Numbered from the stretch's first letter, positions 42,575 to 54,964 are shown. The stretch is DNA of 64,000 nt from Adiantum capillus-veneris (GCA_014529385.2 CM043968.1:129305018-129369017); one strand, 5' to 3'. The notes: generated from the sequence alone by a model not told the origin. Made by a program: numbers and translations.

Positions 42575-42839
42575 ATTGGCTATAAAAGCTCTTAGACACT
42601 CGAGAATGATTTGAGAATCAACAGGGCGACTCGCCATGGCTGCAAGTCAACTTGGATTCACGAGAAGCTTGGTATGGATGGCCCTGCAGCATGACAAATA
42701 TTGCATTGCAGCTACAAAGATACGTTCTCATCGTTCGGAGCGGACTTGTAAGAGTCATTTTTTGATGTTCGGCAACGCATGTGACAAATCGAATGCATGC
42801 AAGGCATGGGTCGGGTGTCATGGGGAGGCTTCATTATAG
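42575..42839 (+). CDS. possible small ORF with TATA box
   Basis: GGCTATAAAAGCTC at 42577-42590 is followed 46 bases later by an ATG in good context (GCCATGGCT, 42636) opening 67 codons. No motif is recognised. It could be a promoter and leader of an LTR element rather than a gene. Confidence 0.2.
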
Positions 42840-45800
42840 AGAATACAAATTATGATGATATGCAAGGCATTTTACTATGTATTTCAATCCCAACACGATC
42901 TTTAGGGATCTTTAAAACCTTTATTTTGATACAAAGTTAGAGTTTCCTAGCACTAATGGCAAGTTCAAGCAGGGCTTGTGCCCAATAAGGCAGGATGTTG
43001 AGCATGAAGTCACAGGCAAGGTGAATGCAACCACTATTGCACACCTCAGATACACTTTGTCTGGTAATTTTAAGCTTCCAAATCAGTTGCGAATTGGTCA
43101 AGGCCCTCGGTAGCAGGAAGTACGGCATCTATTGACCACATCAATGGTATCTACCAAAGCATTTCTCGGTTTTATTCTTGTTGGCAACTCATTCGATTAT
43201 TCCGATGGATAGATCCATCGGCAGGCATCGTTAATGAGGTACGCAGTTGCTTTTTTGTTTATTGAGCATGTGCTTGATGACTATGGTATGCAATGGACGT
43301 CTGTGAGTGGTCAAGGACATTAGTACTCAAGTCAAGCAAGTACGAGGTACATCTATTGCAAGTATTTTTCTATTTTTCAACACATTGTCCAACTTGACAC
43401 AGTGATTATTTGTGAATGCTCGACAAGGTCGACTTTCTCTTGTTATGCCATTATAAATTGGCAAGAGTATGTGTTGAGCACCATAACAATGCATGAATAC
43501 TTATGTCGAGCAAGGCTTCCCTTTCGACATTTGGCATAGCGGATTCCATAGTTTGGCATATGCTATTAGCATACAAACATCGAGAAACTTGTCTAGATGT
43601 CTACAGTTTCTTTACATCCCACGAGGGTGTATATAATACATACACTAACTCACTCGAGCAGTACATATGGCTATGAGTAGATTCAAGCAAATTACCAAAA
43701 ACCTCGCCACAAGTGGGAGAGAAGGTTATTTAATATCATGTTATGTTTGCTTACTTGCTTAGGTAGACTCCATACGAAGCCGTTGTACAAAGCAAAGTGC
43801 TTTTTTAGATTTCATGCAAAGCACGACTTCTCTTAAGTGTAAAAGTATTCTCGATTGACTTTAGATCAACGATAATGGCACACATCTTTAGCATTACGTG
43901 GATATAAGCTCACAAGTTTATGCAACGGCACACTGTGATGTATCCATACCATGTATAACAAGGCTCACATGGTTGAGATTGTCATTGATGCCAAGGCTTT
44001 ATTCTTCTATTTTTTGTTTTCTATGCATGGCATACTAGTACGATGGCGGTACAACACCCATCATAGCATACACTTTCACTATAACACTAACTAGTCTGTC
44101 AATATCAATGACTGATATCTTAAAACATTTTTTATATTTATTCATGCCATCTATTGCCACCTCTTTCGGACTGACTAAGCGCCATCTGTTTGTACTCCAT
44201 CAGTGATTGCTTTCAAGCTCGAACAATTATACTCGGTGAACTACCCATCCTTATAATGGACAAGCAAGCGTCCTACCATTAGCAATTTTACTTGCATGGT
44301 TGTAGCACTACACGCCTTAAGTGTGAGGATCAAGTAGAGTTTTTGAATGTCTTAAACTCGTAAGGGCTTATCTCTACCAAGGTGTATAGATGCAGCCATC
44401 ATTTCAGACAGCACGGCTGTTCACAGAAACCCAAGATTATTCATTTTTAGGTGAATACGATTCCACCTTCAATGGATCTCCTATTTCATCTATAGCACTA
44501 AGAGTGTCTATATGCGTACAGTTTGAGGGTAAGACCCAGCTTGTGATTACTAAATCACTTATTAAGTGTGATGTCAATTCTTGGAATCTTCACAGTTGCA
44601 CTTTCAAGGAAAGAACTCCATAAGCTGCCAAGGGCTAGTGGATAATTTCAACTTCCAAAGTTGATGCAAATATTGTTGGCTGCTAGTTGAGCAATTTCCA
44701 TAGAAAACTCTAACCAAGGCGTTTGACTATGTCGATTTTAACCAAGGGGTTTGGATTGCAACGGCAACACCCAAGGTTACATGTGCAATATTACTTGCAT
44801 TTTACTAATTTTCAAATTAGTGCTCCCAGGCCTTTGCCAGCGGGAAATTTGGGTAGGTGCCTTTCACTACAGATAAGTGAACACTATGTTCAACCTCCAG
44901 GTACTCATCTGATTTGGTTTTGTTTCTTTTTGTTTTCTTTTTCCACGTAGGATTCATAAACTATGTTGTCATCCATTTTTTCTCTTAAGAGAAATGACAA
45001 GGTCATGTAAGAGCCAAGAAATTTGGGTTGTACTGTCCAAAATAAACTTTTGCATTGCGTAGTTATGAACCCACTTGTAGGATTTTATTTGGAACATGTT
45101 GTCACATGGGATACAACATGGTCTAGAAACTCAAGGAGTTTGGTTTAGCTAGTGTGGAGCAAGGCTAATGAGGGTCCTCTCACTCCCGTCTAGAGTGTTT
45201 GCAGTTACCTCCATGCACAAGTACATATCGTACTTGAAGGATGTTCTTTTTTCAGACACCCTTACATGAGACATATTCCACAGGTGGAGAATATGAGTCT
45301 CTGGGACTGACACTGGTGCCCACTATTTCAATTATGTGTCACGACAAAGTCCCTAGGTGTTGGTCAAATCCGTTTTCTAGCTCGTTTTCAGCACGTCGTA
45401 TCAGGAGCAAGTTCAGTGACCAAAAATTGTTGGATACTCAGAATGACTTGTTAAGGTACAAGTGCTGCTAAATACTTAGAGCAAGGCTATGAGTTGTTAA
45501 TAAAAAGGTTTCATTGTTTGTACTTAGAAGTGATTAATGTTTCACCTTCTATTATGATTCAAACGTTTCAGCAAGGCTTGCAAATGATTCCAACAGAAAG
45601 TATTTAGTTTCTTTTCAGAACTATTTACATTCCTCTTTAACGTGTGCTAGGAGCATCCCATTTGCCATCAGTATTGGTAAGGTTGATCATGGATAAACAG
45701 GTTCGGATCTGTTTTTTGCTAGATGCATGCAAATTAGGTGTTATGGGCCCTCGTGTTTAGCAAAGACTGATTTGGAGTGGCATGCATATTCATCACATTA

Positions 45801-46140
45801 GTGCTATGAAGCATTTTGCATTTTATGTGCACTATCTTTATGAGATTATTTTTGGATCTACCAATCACCAATAGAGGTCATGGCTCGGTTTGGGTGCTTG
45901 TGGATCTTTCCAATTAACCAAGATGGTTATTCAGGACATTGTTCATTCATCAACAATGTTGTATGATATTGTGATCCTCGTTTACCAGTCATGTGGGAAG
46001 ACTGTCCGTAAACCGTGGGGAAAAACACCTCAGTACTGTCAGTTATCCAAGGGAATAGGCAGATTACAAAGTGTAATCTTGTGTTAAAGGATATGTAAAG
46101 TGTGTGCGTTAGCACCAAACAATCCAATTAGTAAGCAGGG
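42840..46140. other. long non-coding stretch
   Basis: 3.3 kb with all frames closed by frequent stops. The words CAAGGC and GAGCAAGGCT recur but form no tandem array. It may be a strongly decayed element. Nothing is identified. Confidence 0.4.
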
Positions 46141-46257
46141 GCAGGGGTGTGTCACTCATCGTTCAATGCTTCCGTTGTGAAGGATCCTGTGCTACAAAGA
46201 AGAAGGAGCCACCGTCAATGTCTCACTCAACCGCCTTGCCATCGTCGATGTCTCCGC

Positions 46258-46260
<3 letters not shown>

Positions 46261-46335
<75 letters not shown>

Positions 46336-46361
46336 CATACACACACACACACACACACACC
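46261..46361. repeat. (CT)n and (CA)n microsatellites
   Basis: CT at 46261-46332, CA at 46339-46361. Confidence 0.95.
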
Positions 46362-48539
46362 TGTGAGAGCACACGAAGGAGAAGGAGACAGAGATGGAGC
46401 AAGAGCACTTCTTAGCTTACACCTTAGAGAATGAGGATTTTTAGGTCAAATGGACCTTTTATAAGAGTTTGACCGATTCACACATGGGCACCCACAATGG
46501 TCGATCGTTGCAAAACTACTGTAATAATAAGATAAGTGGTGCGTCTCTCATCGGCGATCACCTACACACCTATTGGACCGACAAGACTAGTCCATGACTC
46601 AATCAAATAAACAATATGCGTCCGTCGAAGGTGATAGGGTGTTCGTGAGGGGTAACATGTCCCCCTTCCTGATGTAGATTCCATCCTCAGAAGCTATTGA
46701 GATGAAGCCCGTTCGTCGAGGTGGAAGAGCATCTCAGATTGAATGTCCTTAGCCTTCTTCAATCACTACAAAATTAACCAAAATTGGCACAGTAACTGCA
46801 TTCTCATATACAATTAAAAAGCATATATAGTTGTAGGCACACAAATTGATTGGTAATAGAATATTAAACAATTTGTCAGCACGGTAAACATTAAACTATA
46901 TTATAATCAAATGCATAAACAATTGTAAAGGTAAAAAACTAAACAAGTCTAGGGTTGCTAATTTAACGGTCGAAAGGCACTAGAGGTCAACTATTAATAC
47001 CATGGGCAAGTTTCTCAATTTTCTCTGGTCAATTAAGCTATTTAATCACGAGGGCCAAGTATTTCATGTCTGAGGGTTGACTAGAGGCTATACCTAGAAG
47101 ACCCTGTAGTTAAGCTACGATAAAAAGGAATTGCTCATGAAATCATCGACTGACTTATTCCCTTTACTTTGACCCCCCAAAGTCTTTCCACATTGATTTA
47201 ATTTTGATGTGTGTTCTTATTTTGTATGCCTTGGATTTTTTAAATTTTAACAAAAAGCGCCCACACTAGGAACCTCTAGGGCTCTAGTACCATACGCAAT
47301 ACATGTGAGTAAAGTACCAAATTAAGATTTTACATTGCGGCGCCTTTTAATTAATTTATTTTTTTAATTCATCATTTCAGTTTTGTAACTTTTGGGGGGT
47401 CATATGACATTGTTACCCTCCCCAAGCTCATCACACTAGTAAACTCCCTTTATAGTACTTAAGCTAACGGTTAATAGGGACTAAGTCCACTAGAAAGCCC
47501 TAGTACATTGTACACAATGCTTCCTAAATCGGATTAAGAGCCTAAAGTAACCATTGATTATTAGGAAGGCATCCCCCATGGTATTAAGAGAAGATCTTCC
47601 TAACTTGGTCAAACTAGCTTAGTCAAACTGCTTGTTTCTGAAACCTAGACAAGGGATTATGGCAAAAAATTGTATAGAATCTAATGTTTAATCTTAGAAA
47701 ATTTGTTGAATATTGTGCTACCAATCCATTTAAAGCAGACAAACATGGATGCAAAAAGAAGAAGACAAGAGGCAATGCTAATGAACAAGAAACACCTGTT
47801 CGTGTTAATGATCGTGCTCGATTCAAAGAGTGAACGAGAGAAAGATTCCATGAAGTTCAAAATCCTAACAACAACACGTTCCTATACACACTAGGAAACA
47901 CAAAGGATACCTCTAGGAGGCACATCAGTGGGAAGAGGCTCCAACCCTTATTGAACACAATCAAACAACATAAAGAACTGTAACCTAATTATTTGCACCG
48001 TCCCCCTAGAGAATCAAGGGAACATGATATTGTAGAGATAGGGAGGTAATCCTCCTAAGGCTAAACCCCTATCCTCGTCATCATCGAGAAAAACGAACTC
48101 ATCATCCGTGAGACCATATGTGCCATCCGTGTAATCATGTAACTCTTCCTCATCATTAGAGGCACAAAAAATATTCACTAAGAACATCACTAGACCTCTA
48201 TAGTCATCTTGGTCAAGAGGGTAAGTTTGTCCAATCGGAGAGACGTCCTCTACTAAGTATGGATCAGTCGTGGTCAAGAGACGTATCAGCCATTCTCACT
48301 AGTCAAAATTCCTCTTACACGCTAACGTATCTACCAAATCCCATTCACATGCAAGCACCGGGTAGACTATGTGAAACACTTGGGCAAAGTAAAGAGGGTC
48401 CTCTCACCCAAGGTAGGCGTGGATAACTCTATCGTACTAACCATATATGTACACACAGATAGATGATGGTTAGAGTGCAAATATTATAACAGTCGTGTCA
48501 AAAGGTCGTATCCTTGTGCATAATGTGTTTTTATGATTT
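46362..48539. other. non-coding stretch left of G5
   Basis: No supported gene. An acidic - frame at 48014-48277 (DDEFVFLDDDEDRG) is open for 87 codons but has no known motif and may be chance. Confidence 0.4.
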
Positions 48540-48719
48540 TGTGTCATATATAGAACATGTAGGTTTCCAGATTTTTGTTTGGTGGCTCTTGCTCTTTTAC
48601 TTTTATATTTTGTTTCTGTGAGTATAAGGCTTTATATATACATTCCCTAAGATTCGAGATTGAGAGGTCAAGGAGGAAGGTTAAGAGGGGAGCAAATGAA
48701 TGATGGATGTCAATAAACA
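48540..48719 (-). repeat. LTR of G5, right part
   Basis: On - the LTR starts TGTTTATTGACATCC at 48719. TATA box GTATATATAAAGCC at about 48631-48644. The far end was not located. Confidence 0.5.
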
Positions 48720-48733
48720 CTCCCCCCTTCCTT
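48720..48733 (-). other. polypurine tract of G5
   Basis: On - GGAAGGGGGGAG directly precedes TGTTTATTG. It is like the G1 tract (GGAGGGGGGGAG before TGTTGAG). Confidence 0.7.
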
Positions 48734-49110
48734 GGGTAGATCATACCTTTTGGAATTATGTCGTCACCGTTTGAAACCAATTGTTTCAAGTTTTCTTGGG
48801 TAAAGACTTTGACTAATAGTTTTCGACCGCCCTAGGCATTTCATCTAGTTGCAAGGGTGGTAAGATACTCTCCCATGATTTTATTTGCAACGTTGTTGTA
48901 GGTAGTGAACTTATAAACGGAAGGTGAAAACTCTTTCTTGTTTGTATGGATATGTACAATGGTAGGTGGAGATTGTGTCGAAGCTTCTATTTTCGTATAT
49001 GAACTACATGAAGAGCAAGAAGCTTCATTCGTTCTTTCTATGGTTGAGCTGAGCTAAACAAGCCTTTCTCGCTTGGGTACGTAAACTAGCTCTGGATCAG
49101 GTGTATAGTG

Positions 49111-49760
49111 TTATGTGATCTTTCCTTTTCCACGATCTTCAATAGGCTTTATCGTCATAGGATTTGACTCACGTGGGTCAGGTGACAGGTAAGAACACAA
49201 TTTATGTTTTGGCACCCAGATTTGATCATTTCCTTGATAGTAGCCTTGGGCTTCCAATAGTCGTTTAGGAATCCAAGGCAACGTTTTCTTACATTTCTGG
49301 GAGCGAGTGGGGCGTTTTTTACAAGGATCCTGTTTTTTAGCATTAGCCATGGTTGCTAAAGAAGCTTTAGGAACCCACTTGTATGTTTTCTTAGGTATAT
49401 TGCGATGGGTCTTGTGTGTCTCATTTTTTGTTTCAACTACAGAAGTTGGAGCTTTAGAGAGTTGGGCTACAGGGGCATATGGTTCAACCTCCTAAACATG
49501 CACTATTTTTGGTTTTATTTCCTCAGGAGGTAATATCTCAGGGACTATGGCTTGAGTGACATGGCTAAGAGTTCGTTTCTGCATTGTGACACTCCCTGAT
49601 CCCCAATCAATAGTGCATTTGGTCGCTATCATCCATGTGCATCCCCTAGGTTTATATTACCGTCCATAGTTCCAACAGGTATGACCAAAAAGCTTTGAGC
49701 TACAACCCTGTTGTCATAACTGACAGAAGTGTGCCAGATATTAAAAACCACAATTTTTTT
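49111..49760 (-). pseudogene. G5 protease-like end and W-[IV]-P-K repeat domain
   Basis: From right to left the - frame reads KCTIDWGSGSVTMQKR near 49580-49620, comparable to YNAMIDWSSKSVLIK at the end of the G1 post-integrase protease. A hydrophilic linker with one TAG follows, then KTYKWVPKASL, KTLPWIPKRLL and NDQIWVPKHKL, and a stop at 49111. The catalytic half of the protease is not readable. The tail shares the motif and position of the G1 tail but not its overall sequence, so the two are distant relatives of one module. Confidence 0.6.
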
Positions 49761-50780
49761 CTTGTTTTAACACCCTTGACTTGGATAGTCAAATAATGTA
49801 ATTTTTAGCTCTATGTGATTGAGTAGGTAGTGTTAGAGTCCTTTGACTCCAATACTCAGAAAAAACTTGATTTGAAGAGCATTCAACCTTACCACAAAAA
49901 TGTGTGTTGTGTAGACTTGAGAGCTTGAGAGAGAGAGAGAGAGCTTGAGATCTTTAAGTCTTGTAGAGTCTAGACATGAGAGCTTGAAAGTGGCTAGAGC
50001 TTGAGAGTCGAGACTCAAGAGGGTAGAGCTTGAGACTTGGCCCTTGAAAGCTTGTGTGCATTGTGAAGGTAAGGGGTGGGTGGAGGGGCATTTTATAAGG
50101 GGGAGGCTCACAAGATAAAAAGACCCAAATTTGTCCATTGTGAGCCGTTCTAGGGCCATTTCAGGCTGTGAGCACTTCCTAGGAACGTCGTTCCAGTGTC
50201 ATTTCCCATGAGACAACATTTCCCATTAACACTGATATAGGTGTTCTTGCTAATGTTTCCAAAACTAGGAAAGCAACATCATTTTTCCCAAATGAAGGAA
50301 CTAAAACTGCATAATTTCCTTGTAGATTGAATTTTTGGCTAATGAGACAAGTGCTACTTCCAAACAAAAGTGGTGAGAGTTCTTATGGACAAGGAGGCTA
50401 GACACTATATACAATGGCCCCCTATTGTCGAATGTCTATTATCATTTATGTGTAAATGTGAAAAGATTATAGAGAGGGACCAATCCATCTAAAAAATTCA
50501 CTTGAATCAAGTCCTCTTCACTATGAAAAGGCTGTATATATTAAAATCAACTAGCAGGAAACCCACAATCAATACTCGAGATAGACATTTTTCTAACAAC
50601 TTGGCAAACCTCTATATTGAAAATTCTAGAAAAAATTTGACTATAGTTAATGGTCTTTCACTATGAAAATCTCCAAGTGTCTACCGTGCTGTTTTACCGC
50701 GTTTTGTAGAGAGAATGTGAAAATTCAAGTAGAGAAACAAGAGAGAGGAGAGCGGGGTTTTTTTTTTGTGTTTAAAATGT
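49761..50780. other. non-coding stretch with AGCTTGAGA minisatellite
   Basis: At 49915-50060 the word AGCTTGAGA or a close variant occurs at least six times at irregular spacing. Nothing else is recognised. Confidence 0.5.
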
Positions 50781-50898
50781 TTATCACGACTATTTTTGTT
50801 GTTATTACCGCACTTATTACTGTTGTTATTATCGTGCGTATGACCATTGTTATATCCGACAGCCAAATTTAGAGCCTAAACTTTCAAATTCTGGCTTA

Positions 50899-50997
50899 AC
50901 CCCCCCCCCCCCCCCCTCTCTTCAAATTTTGGTGTTTCCCTGCTCTCAATAAAAATTTAAGAATATTGTATAATTTTCAAATTTAAAAAAGAAGAGA

Positions 50998-51031
<34 letters not shown>

Positions 51032-51052
51032 AGGGGGGGGGGGGGGGGGGGG
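50899..51052. repeat. poly-C, GA and poly-G tracts
   Basis: A C run near 50899-50918, a GA run at 51000-51031 and a G run at 51034-51052, just left of CACTA-2. Confidence 0.9.
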
Positions 51053-51252
51053 AGAGAGAAGAAGGCACTACAACAAAAAAGGGGACCTTCGATGCAGGTT
51101 TCGACGCACCCCGTTGAAAAAACCGTTGATATACGCGTCCCTACAAAAATGTTGCTATATTCGTCGATATACGCGTCGAAAGGTAATATTATCGACGCTT
51201 ATTTCGATGGGCTTAGCGACGCATATAGCGACGACCATAACATTAAAAAAAA

Positions 51253-51340
51253 TTCTTGGGCAGAGGACAGGCAGCCTGGCCTATGCCCAGTGAAAAGATG
51301 GACACGGCCAAAGCCAGACTGCCTGTCCTCTGCCCAAGAA
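51253..51340. repeat. 22-bp perfect inverted repeat in CACTA-2
   Basis: Arms 51253-51274 and 51319-51340 (TTCTTGGGCAGAGGACAGGC and onward, and its complement) with a 44-base loop. Confidence 0.85.
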
Positions 51341-51479
51341 AGCGAGCAGCACCAAAATCAACCGTGCTCCCGCAAAAATTTTGGCAGAGTTCTTTCGTTT
51401 TTACATAAACTTTTCAAAAAAAACCATATCATGTATACGCCTCCTACATGCTATCCATGTAGGATCTCACATGAGATTT

Positions 51480-51860
51480 AAGGCCAATGAAAGAAATGAA
51501 ATGAACTTTGTGCAAAACCATAACCATACCAACTTAAAACCATAACCATAACAAACTTAATTTGTGCAAAACCATAACCAAATTAAAACCATAACCAAAT
51601 TAAAACCATAACCGGCCATAACCACTTTGATCAAAACCATAATGCAGATAACCATAACCATAAACAAAACAATAACCATAAGCATAACCAGAAAGTTAAA
51701 CATAACCATAAACAGAACAAGAACCATAACCATGTCTATACAAGAATAGGGGAAATAACCATGTCTATACAATGACAATGACAATAACCATAACCATAAG
51801 GAAAACAATAACTGTCTGAACAATAACCATAACCATATATGTCTATACAAAAAAGAGACA
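51480..51860. repeat. degenerate AACCATAACCATAA repeat block
   Basis: The hexamer AACCAT(A) recurs dozens of times between 51520 and 51840 in irregular order. Confidence 0.8.
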
Positions 51861-52039
51861 CAGAAGCGTGTCTGTGTCTCACAAAGCATATATATGAAAT
51901 CCACTGATGACTACGCGTCACAACCTGCATATAGGACAAGTCACAAAATTAGTATTGATATTACTTCACATATACTTATTTAATTAAATCAACTCACACA
52001 TATTAACGTCTCACCTCAAGTGATCAGCGAGACTCTAAG

Positions 52040-52664
52040 GCCTCCCAGTCTACAGGCTCTCCTGAAGCATCAAGATCATTCAATACTTCATAGATACCTC
52101 TGCGATATCCATCTGTCTCCTCCTGGCGTGTCAGGGCTCGATGCATCGCAAGATTCTGCGTTTATACAAAAATCAAAGTAATAAGAATACATGATTCATC
52201 ACGTTTAAAAAAACACCATAGCTAGGATTGGATTGTAAACTCACAAACTCATAGCGAAAGGTGTCGAATCCTTCGCTGCCAAGATGAGATGTCCCCCCTG
52301 TCATCTATTGTATCTACGCGGCCTGACGTTGCTGTCTGAACCGCGTGTCCGCTGTCTGCTCATCCTCCCTGATCTGCTGCCACGTCTCGTGTGGGATGCC
52401 CGAAGGCTTCCGCAAGCCGGTCCTGAAAGCCTGTCGAGCTGCATCTCGTCGATGTTTCACAGTGTCCCGTGCAACACCCTTGATCCACCTCCTCGAAACA
52501 GCCTTTGAACCCGGAGTAGGCCGGTACTCTCTCATGATGGTCTCCACTATATAATTGACTTTGTCCTCATCCTGGTCAGGCCAAGGCGTCAGAATGCTGG
52601 TCGAAAACTGCAGCTCCGCGAGCTGGTGAATCCGCTGTCTCATCTCAGTCACGACTCTATCCAT
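52040..52664 (-). pseudogene. CACTA-2 Ptta/En/Spm (TNPA-like) remnant
   Basis: On - 52664 to 52314 reads RIHQLAELQFSTSILTPWPD, VNYIVETIMREYRPTP, RWIKGVARDTVKHRRDAARQ and HETWQQIREDEQTADTRFRQ, then two TAG codons, then MTGGTSHLGSEGFDTFRYEF, the HHxGSxGF-type end of the domain. A further exon-like piece at 52027-52160 reads RQEETDGYRRGIYEVLNDLD up to a stop. It parallels the CACTA-1 protein but lacks the disordered N-terminus. The stops make it a pseudogene. Confidence 0.75.
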
Positions 52665-52689
52665 GTCAACAGAACCATCTGCCCGTACA

Positions 52690-53661
52690 GTATAGGGCTT
52701 GGAGCCACTAGGATCGTGTGTCCCCCAAGGTGTCCGAGGTTGCGTCAGTCGATTTATTCGTAGAATTCCACCGCATCAACTTTGCAATGGAACCGCAACA
52801 AAACATGCTTTTTATCCTAGGAATAATAGGAAAATGCCGCAACACTTTAGCTGGCATTGTCTCGCCAACTGCATCTTGTTTGTAGCGCATTGCTCCGCAC
52901 TTAGGACACGACAGACAATCTACGAATTCATTGCGAAAAAGAATACAATCATTTGGACATGCATGAATCTTGTTCTAGTCCAAGCCAACTGAGGTCAATA
53001 GTTGCTTTGCGCCTGGCCTGGAGGGGGGCATTTTATTACCAGCCGGGAGAATTTGCTCCCGCAACAACCTGTTTAAGCCACATTAAATTAAAAAGCTCTC
53101 AAAGCACGTCACCGTTACAATCGGAAAATCTCTTTTGTAAATTACGTACCTAAACAAAGCAGTGACGCTTGCATCTGACCACCTGTACACTGACTGAAGA
53201 TTCAAAAACGCCAGACAAGTATGAAGCACAGATATTTTGGCACCTTCATAGATTGGTTGACGTGCCAACTTCCTCAACATGTCTTCAGGAGATAGGCGCA
53301 CGACTTCTGGTGCTGCTTCGTTAGCGTTCTCCTGACTTGTCTGGAAGAAGGCATCCAGCATCTCCTCCATGCCGTCCTCTTCTTCCTGTAAGCCCTTTTC
53401 TGCTTCCATCCTTGGCTCTATATTGGTCGGACCTTCATGCATAATCCTTTTTCTCTCTCTCTCAAATGTAGGTGCTATGTCGCGAAAATCAATGCCCGTT
53501 CCGTAGGAGTCATATAGTAGATTCTGTACGGTTTCTCTAGCAAACTCTTCGTACTTGTGCACATTCTCATTACATGTCCTATGCTTGCACAGGATTTGAT
53601 ACTTGCAGAGCGTGCATGAGCATGAAATATTTTCCTCCATGTTAGTTGATGACGTTTCCAT
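52690..53661 (-). pseudogene. CACTA-2 TNP2, N-terminal part only
   Basis: Exon 1, 53661 to about 53150 (CSCTLCKYQILCKHRTCNE, ending SDASVTALFR), then an intron, then 53070 to 52708 (LLREQILPAGNKM, a TAG, KIHACPNDCILFRNEF, CPKCGAMRYKQD, KVLRHFPIIPRI). It breaks off at ATSDTLGDT where the catalytic tnp2 part should follow. The break joins the TNPA-like region directly, so a large internal deletion removed most of TNP2. Confidence 0.85.
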
Positions 53662-53720
53662 CTACAATGATTATGAATTTTGTTTTAATATATATACTCC
53701 TCACAATGTAAACTACCTGG

Positions 53721-53896
53721 CATTCTCTAGTCTTGCCCAATCTCCGTACACCTCGGTCTAGAGGTGTACGGAGATCAGGACCACCGGGTCAAAATCTCGT
53801 CTTTATTGGTCAAATCCTATTTGGGTAGACACATACGTGCACTCCCAGGTGTACATGGCAATGCATGTAGCGAACAAAACCCCTTTGCCTCTTTTA
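53721..53896. other. conserved leader segment of CACTA-2 with perfect hairpin
   Basis: Closely alike to 25661-25838 of CACTA-1 and in the same place upstream of TNP2. Arms 53741-53754 and 53761-53774 pair perfectly over 14 bases, loop GGTCTA. Confidence 0.7.
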
Positions 53897-53912
53897 GTTC
53901 CATAGTTTCTTC

Positions 53913-53914
<2 letters not shown>

Positions 53915-53950
<36 letters not shown>

Positions 53951-54060
53951 CAGTTTTTGTCCTCTTCACACAATTGGTCAGCCAACCTAACTCTTTCTCT
54001 CTCTCTTTCTCTATCTACTATCTATCTCTCTCTCTACCTCTGTAGATATCTCTAGTTAAT

Positions 54061-54118
<58 letters not shown>

Positions 54119-54295
54119 TCTCTATCTCTCTATTTCTCTCTCTCTCTCTGTCTACGTACCCTATCTCTCGTTCTCTCTCTCGATCTCGCTCTCTCTATCT
54201 CCCTTTCTCTCTCTCTTGATCTCCTCTCGCTGTCTCTCTTTCTCTCTCTATTTCCCTATTTCCCTATCTCTCTCTCTGTCTCGCTCTCCACTTCC

Positions 54296-54378
<83 letters not shown>

Positions 54379-54407
54379 TCTCTTTCTCTCTCTCTCTCTA
54401 TTCCCTA

Positions 54408-54460
<53 letters not shown>

Positions 54461-54475
54461 ATACTTCCCTATCTC
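53915..54475. repeat. GA, CT and TA microsatellite cluster
   Basis: GA at 53915-53944, CT at 54060-54087 leading into TA at 54088-54115, CT at 54300-54328 leading into TA at 54329-54375, CT at 54414-54458. The predicted frames across these are not genes. Confidence 0.95.
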
Positions 54476-54479
54476 TCTA

Positions 54480-54870
54480 CTAATCAAACAAGCGATTGAG
54501 CTAGGGAGATCCAGACGCCCACGACTGCGGAGGCCAGACTACACAACATCGACAGAGGCTGCATCAGAGGATCCAGGTCATTTTGGCTCGACATGCACAA
54601 CGCGCGGTCAGACTACTGACCATGGAGGAGATTGATGAGGTCCGCCAGCGAGACAGATGCTGGATCTCCTATGATCTACCTATCCCAGCTAGCTGTTTTA
54701 GCTGCTTAGTCCACACCCATCAGTTTAGGATTCCATAATATTTTATTTTGTCATTTTGTCATCTTGTTATTCTGACTTTGTATCAGATCCACCACATTGT
54801 AACTTTCTGGTCTCATAGGTCACTTTGGCCTTTTGAGGACGTTAATATAACATTGCATTTCATTTCTCTC
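54480..54870 (+). mobile_element. LINE 3' fragment
   Basis: TGTAACTTTCTGGTCTCATA, GGTCAC...CCTTTTGAGGACGTTAATA near 54797-54852 matches the bases after the LINE ORF (56672-56722) in order and spacing. The preceding 300 bases have no readable RT, so this is a short 3' piece or a SINE that uses the same tail. Confidence 0.55.
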
Positions 54871-54913
54871 TTTAATTTCTCTTTCTTTAATTTTAATTTC
54901 CTAGGCATACATT

Positions 54914-54916
<3 letters not shown>

Positions 54917-54964
<48 letters not shown>

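Larger units (their letters stand above)
48540..49760 (-). mobile_element. gypsy element G5, 3' end
   Basis: On -, a protease-like fragment with W-[IV]-P-K tail (49111-49760) is followed by about 380 bases, a purine tract and an LTR start TGTTTATTG, with a TATA box about 80 bases into the LTR. The order is the same as in G1 but without the long untranslated region and coiled-coil ORF. Upstream pol was not recognised. Confidence 0.6.

Noticed and set aside
46764-46790. CACTACAAAATTAACC as a CACTA element start
   Set aside because: No matching inverted end, no 3-bp duplication partner and no subterminal repeats nearby.
50659-50675. CACTATGAAAATC as the left end of CACTA-3
   Set aside because: CACTATGAAAA also occurs at 50519, and no matching right end is visible, so it cannot be assigned.
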